From: Micromonospora parva
Lineage (GTDB): Bacteria > Actinomycetota > Actinomycetes > Mycobacteriales > Micromonosporaceae
NCBI RefSeq assembly: GCF_000718515.1
Contig: NZ_JNZS01000002.1
Location: 186,001 to 250,000, forward strand
DNA: 64,000 bases
Direction: 5' to 3'
Of the stretch, positions 1 through 8,755 are shown one piece after another. Each line of letters begins with the position of its first letter. Positions within the stretch are counted from its first letter, which is position 1. Below the pieces are notes generated by a model. The model was not told the DNA's origin and did not search any database. It saw only the letters and a list, made by a program, of their open reading frames with translations. A program made the position numbers and the translations under genes.

Positions 1-314
1 TCGGCGAACGCGCCGCGCAACTCCGCCGAACCACCCGCCGGGGCGGTCGTCCGCTCGACCGGGAACGCCCCCACGTGCACGGTCTCCAGCCGGTGCGGGC
101 CGGCGCAGTCCACCGGCTGGTAGCTGGCCAGGCTGACCAGATCGGTGAAGTCGGCGGCGTGACACACGCCGGCTGCCGGGGTGAACGCCGACGGCGCCGG
201 CAGGGCCGCCCAGTCGTCGGTCAGATCACCGTCCAGGCCGTCGGACCCGGCACAGGCCACCAGCAGCGCCGCCGCGGCAACAGCGGCGAACAGGGTCGTC
301 ATGGCACGGCGCAT
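1..314 (-). CDS. partial lipoprotein, C-terminus outside window
   Basis: Leftward gene cut by the window edge; only the first 104 codons are present. It starts at ATG 312-314 and encodes a short hydrophobic signal ending in a lipobox (LLVAC, Cys21), so an exported lipoprotein is expected. The mature part has cysteines in a VCHAADF context followed by a VDCAGPH segment, the pattern seen in septum-formation-like and DUF4190-associated secreted domains of actinobacteria, but too little is present to name a family. It lies 96 bp downstream of panD on the same strand and could be read through from the pantothenate operon. Confidence 0.65.
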   Translation of the reverse strand, partial: MRRAMTTLFAAVAAAALLVACAGSDGLDGDLTDDWAALPAPSAFTPAAGVCHAADFTDLVSLASYQPVDCAGPHRLETVHVGAFPVERTTAPAGGSAELRGAFA

Positions 315-410
315 CGCGGCCTCCCCCAGCCACCGACCGGCTTCCGCCAGCGCGCCCAGGGTAACCGGAAATGACAGTCCGGTGACAGACCGGAATCGTG
401 CTACCCGGGA

Positions 411-839
411 TCAGACTCCGGACACGGCCAACGGGCTGGGCACCGGGTTCCCGGCCGTGCCGGGTGCCGCCGCAGCCGGGTCGGCACCCAACTCGATCAC
501 CCGGTTGTCGGCGTCGACGTGCACCACCCGGGGCCGGTACGACCGGGCCTCGGCGTCGTCCATCTGCCCGTACGAGATCAGGATGACCAGGTCACCGGGG
601 TGCACCAGGTGCGCGGCGGCACCGTTGATACCGATCACGCCGCTGCCCCGCTCGCCCGGGATCACGTACGTCTCCAGCCGGGCGCCATTGGTGATGTCCA
701 CGATCGCCACCTGCTCGCCGGGGAGCAGGTCGGCGGCGTCGAGCAGGTCCTCGTCCACCGTCACCGAACCGACGTAGTGCAGGTCGGCCTGGGTCACCGT
801 GGCTCGGTGGATCTTCGACTTGAGCATGGTCCGCAACAT
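411..839 (-). CDS. panD: aspartate 1-decarboxylase proenzyme
   Basis: Converts L-aspartate to beta-alanine, the amine half of pantothenate. The 142-aa product has the family N-terminus with Lys9 and the self-cleavage site Gly24-Ser25 (HYVGSVT); cleavage there makes the pyruvoyl cofactor at Ser25. The core up to about residue 115 matches the usual length; a C-terminal Ala/Pro tail of about 20 residues is extra and common in actinobacteria. It lies 44 bp downstream of panC and two genes after the DUF2520 gene, so the three look co-transcribed. Confidence 0.96.
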   Translation of the reverse strand: MLRTMLKSKIHRATVTQADLHYVGSVTVDEDLLDAADLLPGEQVAIVDITNGARLETYVIPGERGSGVIGINGAAAHLVHPGDLVILISYGQMDDAEARSYRPRVVHVDADNRVIELGADPAAAAPGTAGNPVPSPLAVSGV

Positions 840-883
840 CGGGATGGCCTTTCGCGGGATTGGTGGAGGGTGGTGCGGCCGGG

Positions 884-1732
884 TCAGGGGCGCGGGGCGA
901 GGTGGATCGCCGCGTTGTCGATCAACCGGGTGGCACCCACCCAGGCGGCGATCACCAACCGGGCCGGCCCGGACACCGGTCCCGGTTCCAGGTCGGGGTC
1001 GGTGAGCACCAGGTAGTCGAGGCGGGAACCGGGCGTACCGGCACCAAACGCGGCGTGCGCCGCGGTCAGCACCGCCCCCGCGTCCCGACCGTCGTCGGCG
1101 GCCCGCGCGCCGGCCCGCAACGCGGCGGACAGGCTCAGCGCGGCGGCCCGCTCCGACTCGCTCAGGTAGCGGTTGCGGCTGGACAGGGCGAGCCCGTCCG
1201 GCTCGCGGACGGTCGGCACGCCGACCACCTCGACCGGCACGTCCAGGTCCCGGGCCATCCGTCGGACCAGGGTCAGCTGCTGGTAGTCCTTCTCGCCGAA
1301 GAACGCCAGGTCCGGCCGGGTGAGCTGGAGCAACTTCAGCACCACGGTGAGCACGCCGTGGAAGAAGCCGGGACGACTCGCCCCCTCCAGCTCAGCGCCG
1401 AGCGGACCCGGGTCGAGGCGGACCCGGGGCTGCCCGTCCGGGTACATGTCCGCCACCGACGGGGCGAAGACCAGATCGGCGCCCGCCCGCCGGCACACCT
1501 CCAGGTCGGCGTCGAGGGTGCGCGGGTAGCGGTCGAAGTCCTCGTTCGGCCCGAACTGCAACGGGTTCACGAAGATCGTCACCAGCACGTGGTCGGCCTG
1601 TTCCCGGGCCGCGCGCAGCAGCGTCTCGTGCCCGGAGTGCAGCGCACCCATGGTCATCACCACCCCGACCGTGCCCTTCAGCCCGGCCCGGGCCTCGGCC
1701 AACTCGGCCCGCGTGTGCACCACCTGGGTCAT
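884..1732 (-). CDS. panC: pantothenate synthetase
   Basis: ATP-dependent ligase joining pantoate and beta-alanine to give pantothenate in the cytoplasm. The 282-aa product contains the nucleotidyltransferase HxGH motif at residues 32-35 ([10 protein letters not shown]), a FGEKDYQQL segment and SSRNRYLS, which plays the KMSKS role. The start ATG (1730-1732) overlaps the TGA of the upstream DUF2520 gene by 4 bp, which fixes the start and implies translational coupling. Length is normal for the family. Confidence 0.96.
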   Translation of the reverse strand: MTQVVHTRAELAEARAGLKGTVGVVMTMGALHSGHETLLRAAREQADHVLVTIFVNPLQFGPNEDFDRYPRTLDADLEVCRRAGADLVFAPSVADMYPDGQPRVRLDPGPLGAELEGASRPGFFHGVLTVVLKLLQLTRPDLAFFGEKDYQQLTLVRRMARDLDVPVEVVGVPTVREPDGLALSSRNRYLSESERAAALSLSAALRAGARAADDGRDAGAVLTAAHAAFGAGTPGSRLDYLVLTDPDLEPGPVSGPARLVIAAWVGATRLIDNAAIHLAPRP

Positions 1733-2703
1733 GCCGCCACCTCCCGACCGCTGTCGGCCAGCACACCGAGCAGCGACTGTGCGTCCACCGGCCGGAGGCG
1801 GCCGGCGGCGATCGCCCGGTCGGCGGTACGACGGGCCAACGCCAGGTACGCGGGGACGGACTCCGGCGCGGTGGCCACCAACCGGTCCAGGTGCCGCCGT
1901 ACGGTGCCCGCGTCGCCACGGGAGACCGGGCCGGTCAACGCGTCGTCGCCGAGCCGCAGCGCGTTCTCCAGGGCGGCCCGCAGCAGCGGGGCGAGCACCT
2001 TCTCCGGCCGGGACACCCCGGCGTCGCGCAACCGGTCGGTCGCCTCGTTGACCAGGGTCACCAGGTGGTTCGCGCCGTGGGCCAGCGCGGCGTGGTAGAG
2101 CGGGCGGTCCGACTCGGCCACCCACTCGGGCACGCCGCCGAGGTCGGCGACCAGTCGGGCGGCCAGCGGGCGCAACTCCGCCGGGGCGGTCACCCCGTAC
2201 GAGATGCCGTCGAGGCGGGGCAGGTCGTCCGGCGTACCGGTGAAGGTCATCGCGGGGTGCAGGGCGAGCGGGCGGGCTCCGGCCGAGACGGCCGGCCCCA
2301 GCACGGCCAGGCCGTGCGCTCCCGAGGTGTGCGCGACGATCTGGCCCGGGTGCAGCGCACCCCGCTGGGCGAGGTCGGCCACCACGGCGGCCAACCGGTC
2401 GTCCGGTACCGCGACGAGCAGCAGGTCGGTGGCGGCGTGGGCCACCGCGGCGGCCGGGCGGCGGGGCACCTCGGGCAGCAGCAGGGCGAGGCGGGCGCGG
2501 CTGGCTCCGGAGCTGCCGGAGACGGCGGCCACCCGGTGCCCGGCGGCGGCGAGCGCGGCACCCAGCACGGCGCCGACACGGCCCGCGCCGACGACACCGA
2601 CGGTGAGCAGACGGGAGGTGGCGCGGGCGCCGGGAACGGCGCTGTCCCACGACGCGGCAGGCCCGGGCGGGGCGGCCGGACGCGGGCGCATCGGTGCGCT
2701 CAT
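1729..2703 (-). CDS. Rossmann-fold/DUF2520 protein, possible ketopantoate reductase
   Basis: 324-aa protein starting at ATG 2701-2703 (MSAPMRPRP). An N-terminal NAD(P)-binding motif [17 protein letters not shown] lies near residues 35-55 and is followed by the DUF2520 helical domain ([23 protein letters not shown]). DUF2520 proteins resemble 6-phosphogluconate-type dehydrogenases. The Francisella ketopantoate reductase PanG belongs to this group as far as I recall. The 4-bp overlap with panC fits a role in making pantoate, since no panE is visible here. The fold and context are clear; the reaction is inferred. A longer start at 2799 would add a segment without family character. Confidence 0.82.
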   Translation of the reverse strand: MSAPMRPRPAAPPGPAASWDSAVPGARATSRLLTVGVVGAGRVGAVLGAALAAAGHRVAAVSGSSGASRARLALLLPEVPRRPAAAVAHAATDLLLVAVPDDRLAAVVADLAQRGALHPGQIVAHTSGAHGLAVLGPAVSAGARPLALHPAMTFTGTPDDLPRLDGISYGVTAPAELRPLAARLVADLGGVPEWVAESDRPLYHAALAHGANHLVTLVNEATDRLRDAGVSRPEKVLAPLLRAALENALRLGDDALTGPVSRGDAGTVRRHLDRLVATAPESVPAYLALARRTADRAIAAGRLRPVDAQSLLGVLADSGREVAA

Positions 2704-2745
2704 GTCGATGATCCAGTCCTCGAGAAGGGGTACCGGTCGATCGCA

Positions 2746-2776
2746 AGTATGCGCCCGGCCCGCCGAACCGGGACAA
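2746..2776 (-). promoter_or_regulatory. candidate promoter of the pantothenate operon
   Basis: Read on the minus strand: a -35-like TTGTCC (2771-2776), 19-bp spacer, and -10-like CATACT (2746-2751), about 40 bp before the DUF2520 start. The spacing is slightly long. Motif match only. Confidence 0.35.
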
Positions 2777-2800
2777 GCATGTGTGAAAACCTTCACCACC

Positions 2801-2816
2801 GACGAGACGGCTCGTC
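2801..2816 (-). terminator. small hairpin at the end of the tetR gene
   Basis: GACGAG-ACGG-CTCGTC, a perfect 6-bp stem with a 4-base loop that overlaps the stop codon of the tetR gene and precedes the pantothenate operon. It may be a weak terminator; there is no T-tract. Confidence 0.3.
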
Positions 2817-3390
2817 AGGGCGTTTCGGTAGGGGCTGACGTGATGGCGCGTAGCTCGGCGGCCACCTCGGCGATCAGGTCGCTGAGCGGGGCGTCGCTGC
2901 CGGGCGCGACCCAGCGGGCGTACGCGACCCGGAAGACCGTCGCGCCCGACTCGGTGGCCAGGGTGGCAGTGGTCTCGTCGAGGCCCCTGGCGCGCAGGGC
3001 GGCGGTGACGGCGGCGGCGAGTGAGCCGGTCTTGCGCAGTTCACGCTCCTGCAGCTCCGGGCTGCTCTCGATGATGGCCTGCCGCGCCCGGACCAGTTCG
3101 AGACGGTCCGCGAAAAGCTCCTCCGCCACCCGGCGGAAGGCGGCGACGACCGCCTCGAACGGGCCGGCGTCGGTCTCGGTCACCGCCTGGACCAGGACCT
3201 CCTCGACGTGCCCGCTGCCGCTGAAGAGTGCCTCGCGCTTGTCCCCGAAGAGCCGGTAGAAGGTGCGTTTGTCGAGGCCGGCACGGGCGGCGATGTCGGC
3301 GACGGTGGTCTGTTCGAAGCCGCGCTCGCGGAACAGCTCGAAGGCGGCCGCCTCCAGGCGGCCGCGCGCGTCCGGTTGCCAGCGGGCCAT
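2815..3390 (-). CDS. TetR-family transcriptional repressor
   Basis: 191-aa regulator starting at ATG 3388-3390 ([20 protein letters not shown]). The N-terminal helix-turn-helix is typical ([27 protein letters not shown], about residues 28-54). The C-terminal ligand domain includes the [14 protein letters not shown] segment seen in many actinobacterial TetR proteins. It is divergent from the dehydrogenase gene at 3509, and three copies of one palindrome fill the gap, so autoregulation and repression of the neighbour are likely. The inducer is unknown. A longer reading frame reaches 3492 but would run through the operators. Confidence 0.92.
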   Translation of the reverse strand: MARWQPDARGRLEAAAFELFRERGFEQTTVADIAARAGLDKRTFYRLFGDKREALFSGSGHVEEVLVQAVTETDAGPFEAVVAAFRRVAEELFADRLELVRARQAIIESSPELQERELRKTGSLAAAVTAALRARGLDETTATLATESGATVFRVAYARWVAPGSDAPLSDLIAEVAAELRAITSAPTETP

Positions 3391-3406
3391 GCGGCGATGG
3401 TATCCG

Positions 3407-3486
3407 ACGTCACACTGCGACATTAAGTTCGTCCGGATGTCGCTATGTGACATCACTCGGGATACGGTTATGTCGCAAGGTGACAT
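3407..3486. promoter_or_regulatory. array of three 17-bp TetR operators
   Basis: Three copies of one palindrome, consensus ATGTCGC-N3-GTGACAT: 3407-3423 (inverted orientation, one mismatch in an outer position), 3437-3453 and 3470-3486. Their centres are 30 and 33 bp apart, about three helical turns, so bound dimers would lie on one DNA face. The array fills the space between the divergent tetR (3390) and dehydrogenase (3509) starts; the last copy ends 11 bp before the Shine-Dalgarno AAGGA. These are almost certainly the sites of the adjacent repressor. Confidence 0.8.
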
Positions 3487-3508
3487 CGACACTCACGAAG
3501 GAACCACC

Positions 3509-4423
3509 ATGCGCGTATTCGTCACAGGCGCCTCCGGCCACCTCGGCTCCGCAGTCGTCCCGGAACTGCTCTCCGCCGGGCACGAGGTCGTCGGCCTCGC
3601 CCGCTCCGACACATCCGCCGCCGCCATCGAGAAGCTCGGCGCCCAGGCACACCGCGGCGACCTGGCCGACCTCGACGTGCTTCGGGACCAGGCGGTCGCC
3701 GCCGACGGCGTCATCCACCTGGCGTTCCGCCACGACCTCATGGTCAACGGCGACCTGGCCGGTGCCGCCAGGACCGACCTGGACGCCCTCACCGCACTCG
3801 CCGACGGCCTGGCCGGCTCCGGCAAACCCCTGGTCGGCACCAGCGGGACGGCCATGCTCGTGATGGGTGGCATCGTCGGCCGCCCCGGCACCGAACACGA
3901 CACCTTCCCGGGCGGCGGCTACCGGATCGACGCGGAGAACTTCGTGGCCGACCTCGGCTCCCGCGGTGTGCGCTCCTCCATCGTCCGGCTCGCACCCACA
4001 GTGCACAGCTCCCTCGACCGCTACGGCTTCATCAGCACCATCATCGCCGCGGCCCGACGCAGGGGCTACGCCGCGTACGTCGGCGAGGGCACCAACCGGT
4101 GGCCGGCCGTCCACACCCTCGACGCGGCAGTGCTCTACCGACTCGCCCTCGAAAAGGCCCCAGCCGGCACGCGCCTGCACGGAGCCGCCGACGAAGGCGT
4201 CCCCTTCCGACAGATCGCGGCAGCCATCGGCGACAACCTCGGCCTCCGGGTCCGCAGCATCAGCCCCGCCGAGGCCGACGAGCACTTCGGCTTCCTCGGC
4301 TCGTTCGTGCAGATCGACAACCCCACGTCGTCCGCCCTCACCCGCGACCTGCTGGGCTGGACCCCGACCCACCCCGACCTGATCGCCGACCTGCACGAAG
4401 GGCACTACTTCCGGACGGCATGA
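3509..4423 (+). CDS. NAD(P)-dependent epimerase/dehydratase-like (atypical SDR) protein
   Basis: 304-aa protein with an N-terminal Rossmann motif VTGASGHLGS (residues 4-13) characteristic of NmrA/epimerase-type extended or atypical SDRs, then GVIHLAFRHD and a VGEGTNRWPAVHTLDAA segment typical of sugar-nucleotide epimerase-like proteins. The classical YxxxK pair is not evident, so a catalytic role is uncertain. The start ATG follows AAGGA at 3498-3502. It is divergent from a TetR gene and presumably controlled by it, the usual arrangement of a stress- or xenobiotic-induced oxidoreductase. Confidence 0.88.
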   Translation: MRVFVTGASGHLGSAVVPELLSAGHEVVGLARSDTSAAAIEKLGAQAHRGDLADLDVLRDQAVAADGVIHLAFRHDLMVNGDLAGAARTDLDALTALADGLAGSGKPLVGTSGTAMLVMGGIVGRPGTEHDTFPGGGYRIDAENFVADLGSRGVRSSIVRLAPTVHSSLDRYGFISTIIAAARRRGYAAYVGEGTNRWPAVHTLDAAVLYRLALEKAPAGTRLHGAADEGVPFRQIAAAIGDNLGLRVRSISPAEADEHFGFLGSFVQIDNPTSSALTRDLLGWTPTHPDLIADLHEGHYFRTA

Positions 4424-4486
4424 ACGGCACGACCCCGGGCGGGGATCACGGGTCGGCCCACAACCGGTGACCGTAGGGTCGGCACG

Positions 4487-5782
4487 GTGACGCACCCTGA
4501 CCTGATGCCGATCCGCTGGCGGGACGCCATGAACCAGGCCCTCTACGGGCCGGGCGGCTTCTTCGTGGCCGGCGGCGGGCCGGCCGCCCACTTCCGGACC
4601 AGCGTGCACGCGTCCCCGGCGTTCACCACCGCCCTGCTGCGCCTGCTTACGCAGGTCGACGCCGCCCTGGGGCATCCGTCGCGGTTCGACGTGGTCGACG
4701 TGGGGGCTGGGCGAGGCGAGCTGCTGCGGGCTCTCGTCGGGCTCGCGGTGGGGGTTTCCGGGGAGCCCGCCCACTCCGGGCGGTCAGGCTTGATCCCTGC
4801 GTGGTCGGGCTCCCCGGAAACCCTGACTCCCACGGCCTCCGCCCGTCCGCTGGGCGGGGAGCCGTCGTCCGGCAATGTCCGTCCGTCGCTTGCGGAACGT
4901 ATCCGCTTCACAGCAGTCGAGTACGCCGACCGCCCCGAGAACCTGCCCGAAGAGATCAGCTGGACCGCTGAGATTCCCGACGGGATCACCGGACTGTTGA
5001 TCGCCACCGAATGGCTGGACAACGTCCCGTTGGACGTGGCAGTGCACACCGCCGATGGCTGGCGATACGTGCTCGTCGACCCCGACAGCGGCGCGGAGAC
5101 GATCGGCGAGCCGGTCACCCCCGACGACCTCGACTGGCTCACCACCTGGTGGCCCAGCCTCACCAGCTCCCCGAGTGCGACCAGCGACCCGGATCCGGGG
5201 TTGACCTCGACTGACGCGACCAGCGGAAGCGAGTCGGGTTTCCGGGCAGCCCGGCCGGCGCAGGGATCAAGCCTGACCGCCCGGAGCTGGCCGGGCTGCC
5301 CGGAAACCCCCCACGGCAACCACCGCGCAGAGATCGGTAGACCGAGGGACGAAGCCTGGGCGAACGCGGTCCGGAAGATCAGCCGAGGGCTGGCGGTTGC
5401 CGTCGACTACGGGCACCTACGCGACGAGAGGCCGGTGGACGGGACGTTGACCGGGTACCGGGGTGGGCGGCAGGTGCCTCCGGTGCCGGACGGGACGAGT
5501 GATGTGACAGCCCACGTGGCCATGGACTCGGTCGCCTCCGCCGGTGCGGCGGTCGCCCGGTGCGCGTACTCAATGGTTCCGCAGCGGGAGGCGCTGCGGG
5601 CGCTCGGGGCCGACGGTGGGCGACCGCCGCTCAGCCTGGCCGGCACCGACCCGGCCGGCTACGTGCGGGCGCTGGCCGCCGCGTCGGCGGTGGCCGAGCT
5701 GACCGACCCGGCCGGGCTCGGCGGGCACCTGTGGTTGCGCCAGCCGGTCGGCATCCCGCTCGGGTCGGTCGTGGCACGATGA
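4487..5782 (+). CDS. SAM-dependent methyltransferase of the MidA/NDUFAF7 (DUF185) family
   Basis: 431-aa protein. The family N-terminus is present ([12 protein letters not shown], then a [15 protein letters not shown] segment) with SAM motif [13 protein letters not shown] near residues 66-77 and the DUF185 motif [13 protein letters not shown] near 170. NDUFAF7, the mitochondrial member, dimethylates an arginine of the complex I subunit NDUFS2. Here the gene overlaps by 4 bp a nuoD (NDUFS2) homologue, so the same substrate relationship is plausible. Two palindromic elements interrupt the coding region in frame (about residues 89-113 and 250-275), adding low-complexity Ser/Gly/Pro peptide. The family core on both sides is intact, so the gene is probably functional. 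Confidence 0.9.
   Translation: MTHPDLMPIRWRDAMNQALYGPGGFFVAGGGPAAHFRTSVHASPAFTTALLRLLTQVDAALGHPSRFDVVDVGAGRGELLRALVGLAVGVSGEPAHSGRSGLIPAWSGSPETLTPTASARPLGGEPSSGNVRPSLAERIRFTAVEYADRPENLPEEISWTAEIPDGITGLLIATEWLDNVPLDVAVHTADGWRYVLVDPDSGAETIGEPVTPDDLDWLTTWWPSLTSSPSATSDPDPGLTSTDATSGSESGFRAARPAQGSSLTARSWPGCPETPHGNHRAEIGRPRDEAWANAVRKISRGLAVAVDYGHLRDERPVDGTLTGYRGGRQVPPVPDGTSDVTAHVAMDSVASAGAAVARCAYSMVPQREALRALGADGGRPPLSLAGTDPAGYVRALAAASAVAELTDPAGLGGHLWLRQPVGIPLGSVVAR
4752..4823. repeat. palindromic element, copy 1, inside the methyltransferase gene
   Basis: 72-bp element with perfect 18-bp terminal inverted arms (4752-4769 and 4806-4823) around a 36-nt loop. Its length is a multiple of three and it adds 24 sense codons. 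A 26-nt loop segment (4776-4801) is the exact reverse complement of 5259-5284 in copy 2. Confidence 0.88.
5236..5309. repeat. palindromic element, copy 2 (opposite orientation)
   Basis: 74-bp element with perfect 21-bp inverted arms (5236-5256 and 5289-5309) around a 32-nt loop. It is inserted in the reverse direction relative to copy 1, as shown by the 26-nt loop identity at 5259-5284. The reading frame of the host gene stays open through it. The arms match copy 1 except for a G/C-swapped core base and extra inner pairs. Confidence 0.88.
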
Positions 5783-6966
5783 CGGGCATGACCACCGACG
5801 CCGGGGACCTTCGTGAACTGACCGTCGGCACCGGGGCCGGCCTGGTCGCCGGCACCGGTGATCAGCAGCTCGGCACCGACATGGTGCTGAACATCGGCCC
5901 GCAGCACCCCTCCACGCACGGTGTGCTGCGGTTGAAGCTGGTGCTCGACGGCGAGCGGGTGGTCGCCTGCGAACCGATCGTCGGCTACATGCACCGGGGC
6001 GCGGAGAAGCTTTTCGAGGTGCGTGACTACCGGCAGATCATCGTGTTGGCCAACCGGCACGACTGGCTCTCGGCGTTCTCCAACGAGCTGGGTGTGGTGC
6101 TCGCTGTGGAACGCCTGATGGGCATGGAGGTGCCGGAGCGGGCCACCTGGCTGCGGATGGCCCTCGCGGAGCTGAACCGGGTGCTCAACCACCTGATGTT
6201 CCTCGGCTCGTACCCGTTGGAGATCGGCGCGATCACGCCGATCTTCTACGCCTTCCGGGAACGCGAAACCATCCAGGCGGTGATGGAGGAGGTCTCCGGC
6301 GGCCGGATCCACTACATGTTCAACCGGGTGGGTGGCCTCAAGGAGGAGGTGCCGTACGGGTGGACCGGGCGGGCCCGCGCGGCGATCGGTGAGGTACGCC
6401 GCCGGTTGCCCGACCTGGACCACCTGATCCGCCGCAACGACATCTTCCTGGCCCGCACCGTCGGCGTGGGTGTGCTGTCCGCCGCGGACGCCGCCGCGTT
6501 CGGTGCGTCCGGCCCGGTGGCCCGAGCCTCCGGGCTCGACCTGGACCTGCGCCGCGACGACCCCTACCTGGCCTACGACGAGCTGGACGTGCCGGTGGTC
6601 ACCCGGACGGCCGGGGACTGCCACGCGCGGTTCGAGGTGCTGCTCGACCAGGTGTACGCGTCGCTGGATCTCGCCGAGCAGTGCCTGGACCGGGTGGATC
6701 GGCTGACCGGGCCGATCAACACCCGGCTGCCGAAGGTGCTCAAGGCGCCGGAGGGACACACGTACGCCTGGACAGAGAACCCGCTCGGCATCAACGGCTA
6801 CTACCTGGTGTCGCGGGGCGAGAAGACGCCGTGGCGGTTGAAGCTGCGCACCGCCTCGTACGCGAACGTGCAGGCGTTGGCCACCCTGCTCCCCGGCTGC
6901 CTGGTCCCGGACCTGATCGCGATCCTCGGCTCGATGTTCTTCGTGGTCGGCGACATCGACAAGTGA
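5779..6966 (+). CDS. nuoD: orphan NADH-quinone oxidoreductase subunit D paralogue
   Basis: 395-aa homologue of the 49-kDa complex I subunit (NuoD/NDUFS2), with the start [14 protein letters not shown] (second His47), [21 protein letters not shown] and [17 protein letters not shown] 5779 overlaps the methyltransferase stop (ATGA); ATG 5788 is a second possible start. No other nuo gene is nearby, and many actinobacteria carry a second NuoD of this kind. The Arg that NDUFAF7 methylates in mammals (HRG motif) is kept as Arg73. The tyrosine that binds the quinone headgroup (bovine Tyr108) is replaced by Trp96 in the segment NRHDWLSAF. The C-terminus [12 protein letters not shown] also departs from the usual SxDPVxGEVDR. 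A standard quinone-reducing role is therefore doubtful. Confidence 0.9.
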   Translation: MTGMTTDAGDLRELTVGTGAGLVAGTGDQQLGTDMVLNIGPQHPSTHGVLRLKLVLDGERVVACEPIVGYMHRGAEKLFEVRDYRQIIVLANRHDWLSAFSNELGVVLAVERLMGMEVPERATWLRMALAELNRVLNHLMFLGSYPLEIGAITPIFYAFRERETIQAVMEEVSGGRIHYMFNRVGGLKEEVPYGWTGRARAAIGEVRRRLPDLDHLIRRNDIFLARTVGVGVLSAADAAAFGASGPVARASGLDLDLRRDDPYLAYDELDVPVVTRTAGDCHARFEVLLDQVYASLDLAEQCLDRVDRLTGPINTRLPKVLKAPEGHTYAWTENPLGINGYYLVSRGEKTPWRLKLRTASYANVQALATLLPGCLVPDLIAILGSMFFVVGDIDK

Positions 6967-6984
6967 CCCGAGCCGGCTGACCGG

Positions 6985-8646
6985 TCAGCGCCAGCGGTCG
7001 GCGGGTGGCGCGCCCCCGGCGCGCGGCACGTCGTCCTGGGGCGGGTAGCCGTAACGCTCGTCGACCCGCCGCCGGCCGGTCCGTTCCGGCGCGGGTTCCG
7101 CCTGGTGGCCGCGTTGGCGCGGTGGACGCCACTCGTCGGGCACCGGCACACCGCCCGCCGGCAGCGCGGGCCGGCCCGGCTCGTCCCGCCAGCCACCGTC
7201 GCGGTCGCGGCGACGCGCCGGCTCGTAACCGCCGGCCTCCTCGTGGCGGCGCGACTCCTCGTAACCGCTGGCGTCCTCGTAGCGGCGCGGCTCCTCGTAA
7301 CCGCCGGCGTCCTCCTGGCGGCGCGGCTCCTCGTGGCGGACGGCGGCCCAGCGGTCGGCCATCCGGTACTCGGTGCCGGTGGCGTCGGCGTGCACCTCGG
7401 CCCGGCGTTCGCCGACCCGCAGCTCGCGGCCGTTCTCGTCGTCGCGGACGGCGGCCCACCGGTCACCGGTCCGCAACTGCGACCAGTACTCGCCGGTGTC
7501 GTCAGCCCGCAGGGGCGGCCCGGGCTGCGGCGCGGCAGCCGCCCGGTCACGCTGCTCCGACCAGCCCCGATCGTCCGGGCTGTCCCAGGAGGCGGCCGCC
7601 GGCCGCTCCGGGGTGCGGTGCGACCGGGAAGGCGGGGTGGGCTCGTCGGGTGGGGCGTACCCGTCGCGCCGGTCGGTCCACTCTGGTTCGTCGCGGCGGC
7701 CCGTCCAGCCCGACTCGTCGCCGTACCCGGCTCGGGGGCGCTCGTCCGGCTCGTGCCTCGCCCGGCCGGCCGGCCGGGGGCGCTCGTCCGCGTCGCCGCC
7801 CCGGGTCCACTCCTGCGCGGGCGGGGTCCACTGGCCGGCGTACCCGCCGCCGTAGCGCCCGGCGGGTTCGGCCGCGCCGCCGTCCACCACCGTGTGCCGG
7901 GTGGTGACGTGCACGGTCTCGGTGTGCCTGACCACGCCACCCGGCCGGTGGGCCGGTTCGGGGCGGTCGTGCTCCCGGGGTCGGGCTGAGCCGTACGCGG
8001 CGGCCGTTGGTCGTTCCCCGCCGTACGTCCCGGCGGTGGCCGGTGGCTCGGGGGCTGCCCGCGCGTACCCCGGCTCGTCGTCGTCCGGGTGCTCGGAGCG
8101 CCCCCACCGGGGCGCGTCGTCGGGGCTCGACACCCGGGCCCGGCCGGCCGACGCGTCACCCGGGACCCGGCTACGGGCCGCCGGCGTGTCGTCCACCGGC
8201 GGCTCGACGGCAGCCACCCGCGCCCGCCCGGCGCCCGCTGGTTCGACAGCGGGGGCGGCACCGGCGAGAGCGGCACCGCTGACGTCGAGTCGGCGACGCA
8301 CCGCGGCGATCGCCTCCTGGGCCCGTTGCGCCTGGTCGAGCGCCTGATTGCCGCGTTGCGCGGCGGCCACGATCTCGCTGCGCAGCTCCCGACGCAGCCC
8401 TTCGATCTCGTCCAGCAGCTCGTCGGTCCGCACCGAGTCGACCTCGCCCTCGGGCCGCAGCGCGATGGACAGACCGATCAACACCACCGCGAGGATGGCG
8501 AGCACGGCGGCGAAGCGCAGCGGGCCGTTGCCGTCGGCCACCAGCAGGATCAGCGCCGCCACCGGGGCGAGGGCGACGCCCGCCCAGAAGAGCATGGTCA
8601 GCAGCGGTGGTTGACGCCGGGCGTCGGGGGTGGCCGGGGCTGGCAT
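6985..8646 (-). CDS. membrane protein with coiled coil and long repetitive hydrophilic tail
   Basis: 553-aa protein starting at ATG 8644-8646 (MPAPATPDARR). Two adjacent membrane segments (about residues 14-34 and 39-59) are followed by a short coiled coil (DELLDEIEGLRRELRSEI) and then over 400 residues of Arg/Asp/Gly/Pro-rich, probably disordered sequence. That tail contains four 12-residue repeats and a repeated DRWAAVR motif. I recognise no catalytic domain. It converges with nuoD (18-bp gap) and follows the ABC-transporter operon on the minus strand. It may be a cell-envelope or scaffolding protein, but no function can be assigned. Confidence 0.72.
   Translation of the reverse strand: MPAPATPDARRQPPLLTMLFWAGVALAPVAALILLVADGNGPLRFAAVLAILAVVLIGLSIALRPEGEVDSVRTDELLDEIEGLRRELRSEIVAAAQRGNQALDQAQRAQEAIAAVRRRLDVSGAALAGAAPAVEPAGAGRARVAAVEPPVDDTPAARSRVPGDASAGRARVSSPDDAPRWGRSEHPDDDEPGYARAAPEPPATAGTYGGERPTAAAYGSARPREHDRPEPAHRPGGVVRHTETVHVTTRHTVVDGGAAEPAGRYGGGYAGQWTPPAQEWTRGGDADERPRPAGRARHEPDERPRAGYGDESGWTGRRDEPEWTDRRDGYAPPDEPTPPSRSHRTPERPAAASWDSPDDRGWSEQRDRAAAAPQPGPPLRADDTGEYWSQLRTGDRWAAVRDDENGRELRVGERRAEVHADATGTEYRMADRWAAVRHEEPRRQEDAGGYEEPRRYEDASGYEESRRHEEAGGYEPARRRDRDGGWRDEPGRPALPAGGVPVPDEWRPPRQRGHQAEPAPERTGRRRVDERYGYPPQDDVPRAGGAPPADRWR
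7189..7332 (-). repeat. four 36-bp tandem repeats in coding sequence
   Basis: Four in-frame 36-bp units encode 12-residue repeats with consensus EE(P/S)RR-x-E(D/E)AGGY in the tail of the membrane protein; the fourth is degenerate. The count could vary between strains. Confidence 0.7.
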
Positions 8647-8701
8647 GGATGTGCAGCCTACCCACGATGTCCGGCGGAGGGAACGGGTCCCCGGGACGCG
8701 C

Positions 8702-8735
8702 GGACGCCCCCGCCCGGTCGGGGGCGGGGGCGTCC
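8702..8735 (-). terminator. GC-rich terminator hairpin after the binding-protein gene
   Basis: Perfect 14-bp stem (8702-8715 with 8722-8735) and a 6-base loop. It sits 20 bp past the stop of the substrate-binding protein gene on the minus strand and before the next leftward gene. It has no T-tract, as is usual in actinomycetes. Confidence 0.7.
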
Positions 8736-8755
8736 ACAGCGCGTGCGGGGAGGGC

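Noticed and set aside
884..2776. 630-codon minus-strand frame joining a DUF2520 shadow with panC
   Set aside because: Only its last 282 codons are panC. The first part is a different frame of the DUF2520 gene, and the 4-bp ATGA overlap explains the junction.
4487..5782. Methyltransferase gene as a pseudogene
   Set aside because: The two insertions keep the frame, the SAM motif and DUF185 motifs are intact, and the end overlaps the next start normally.
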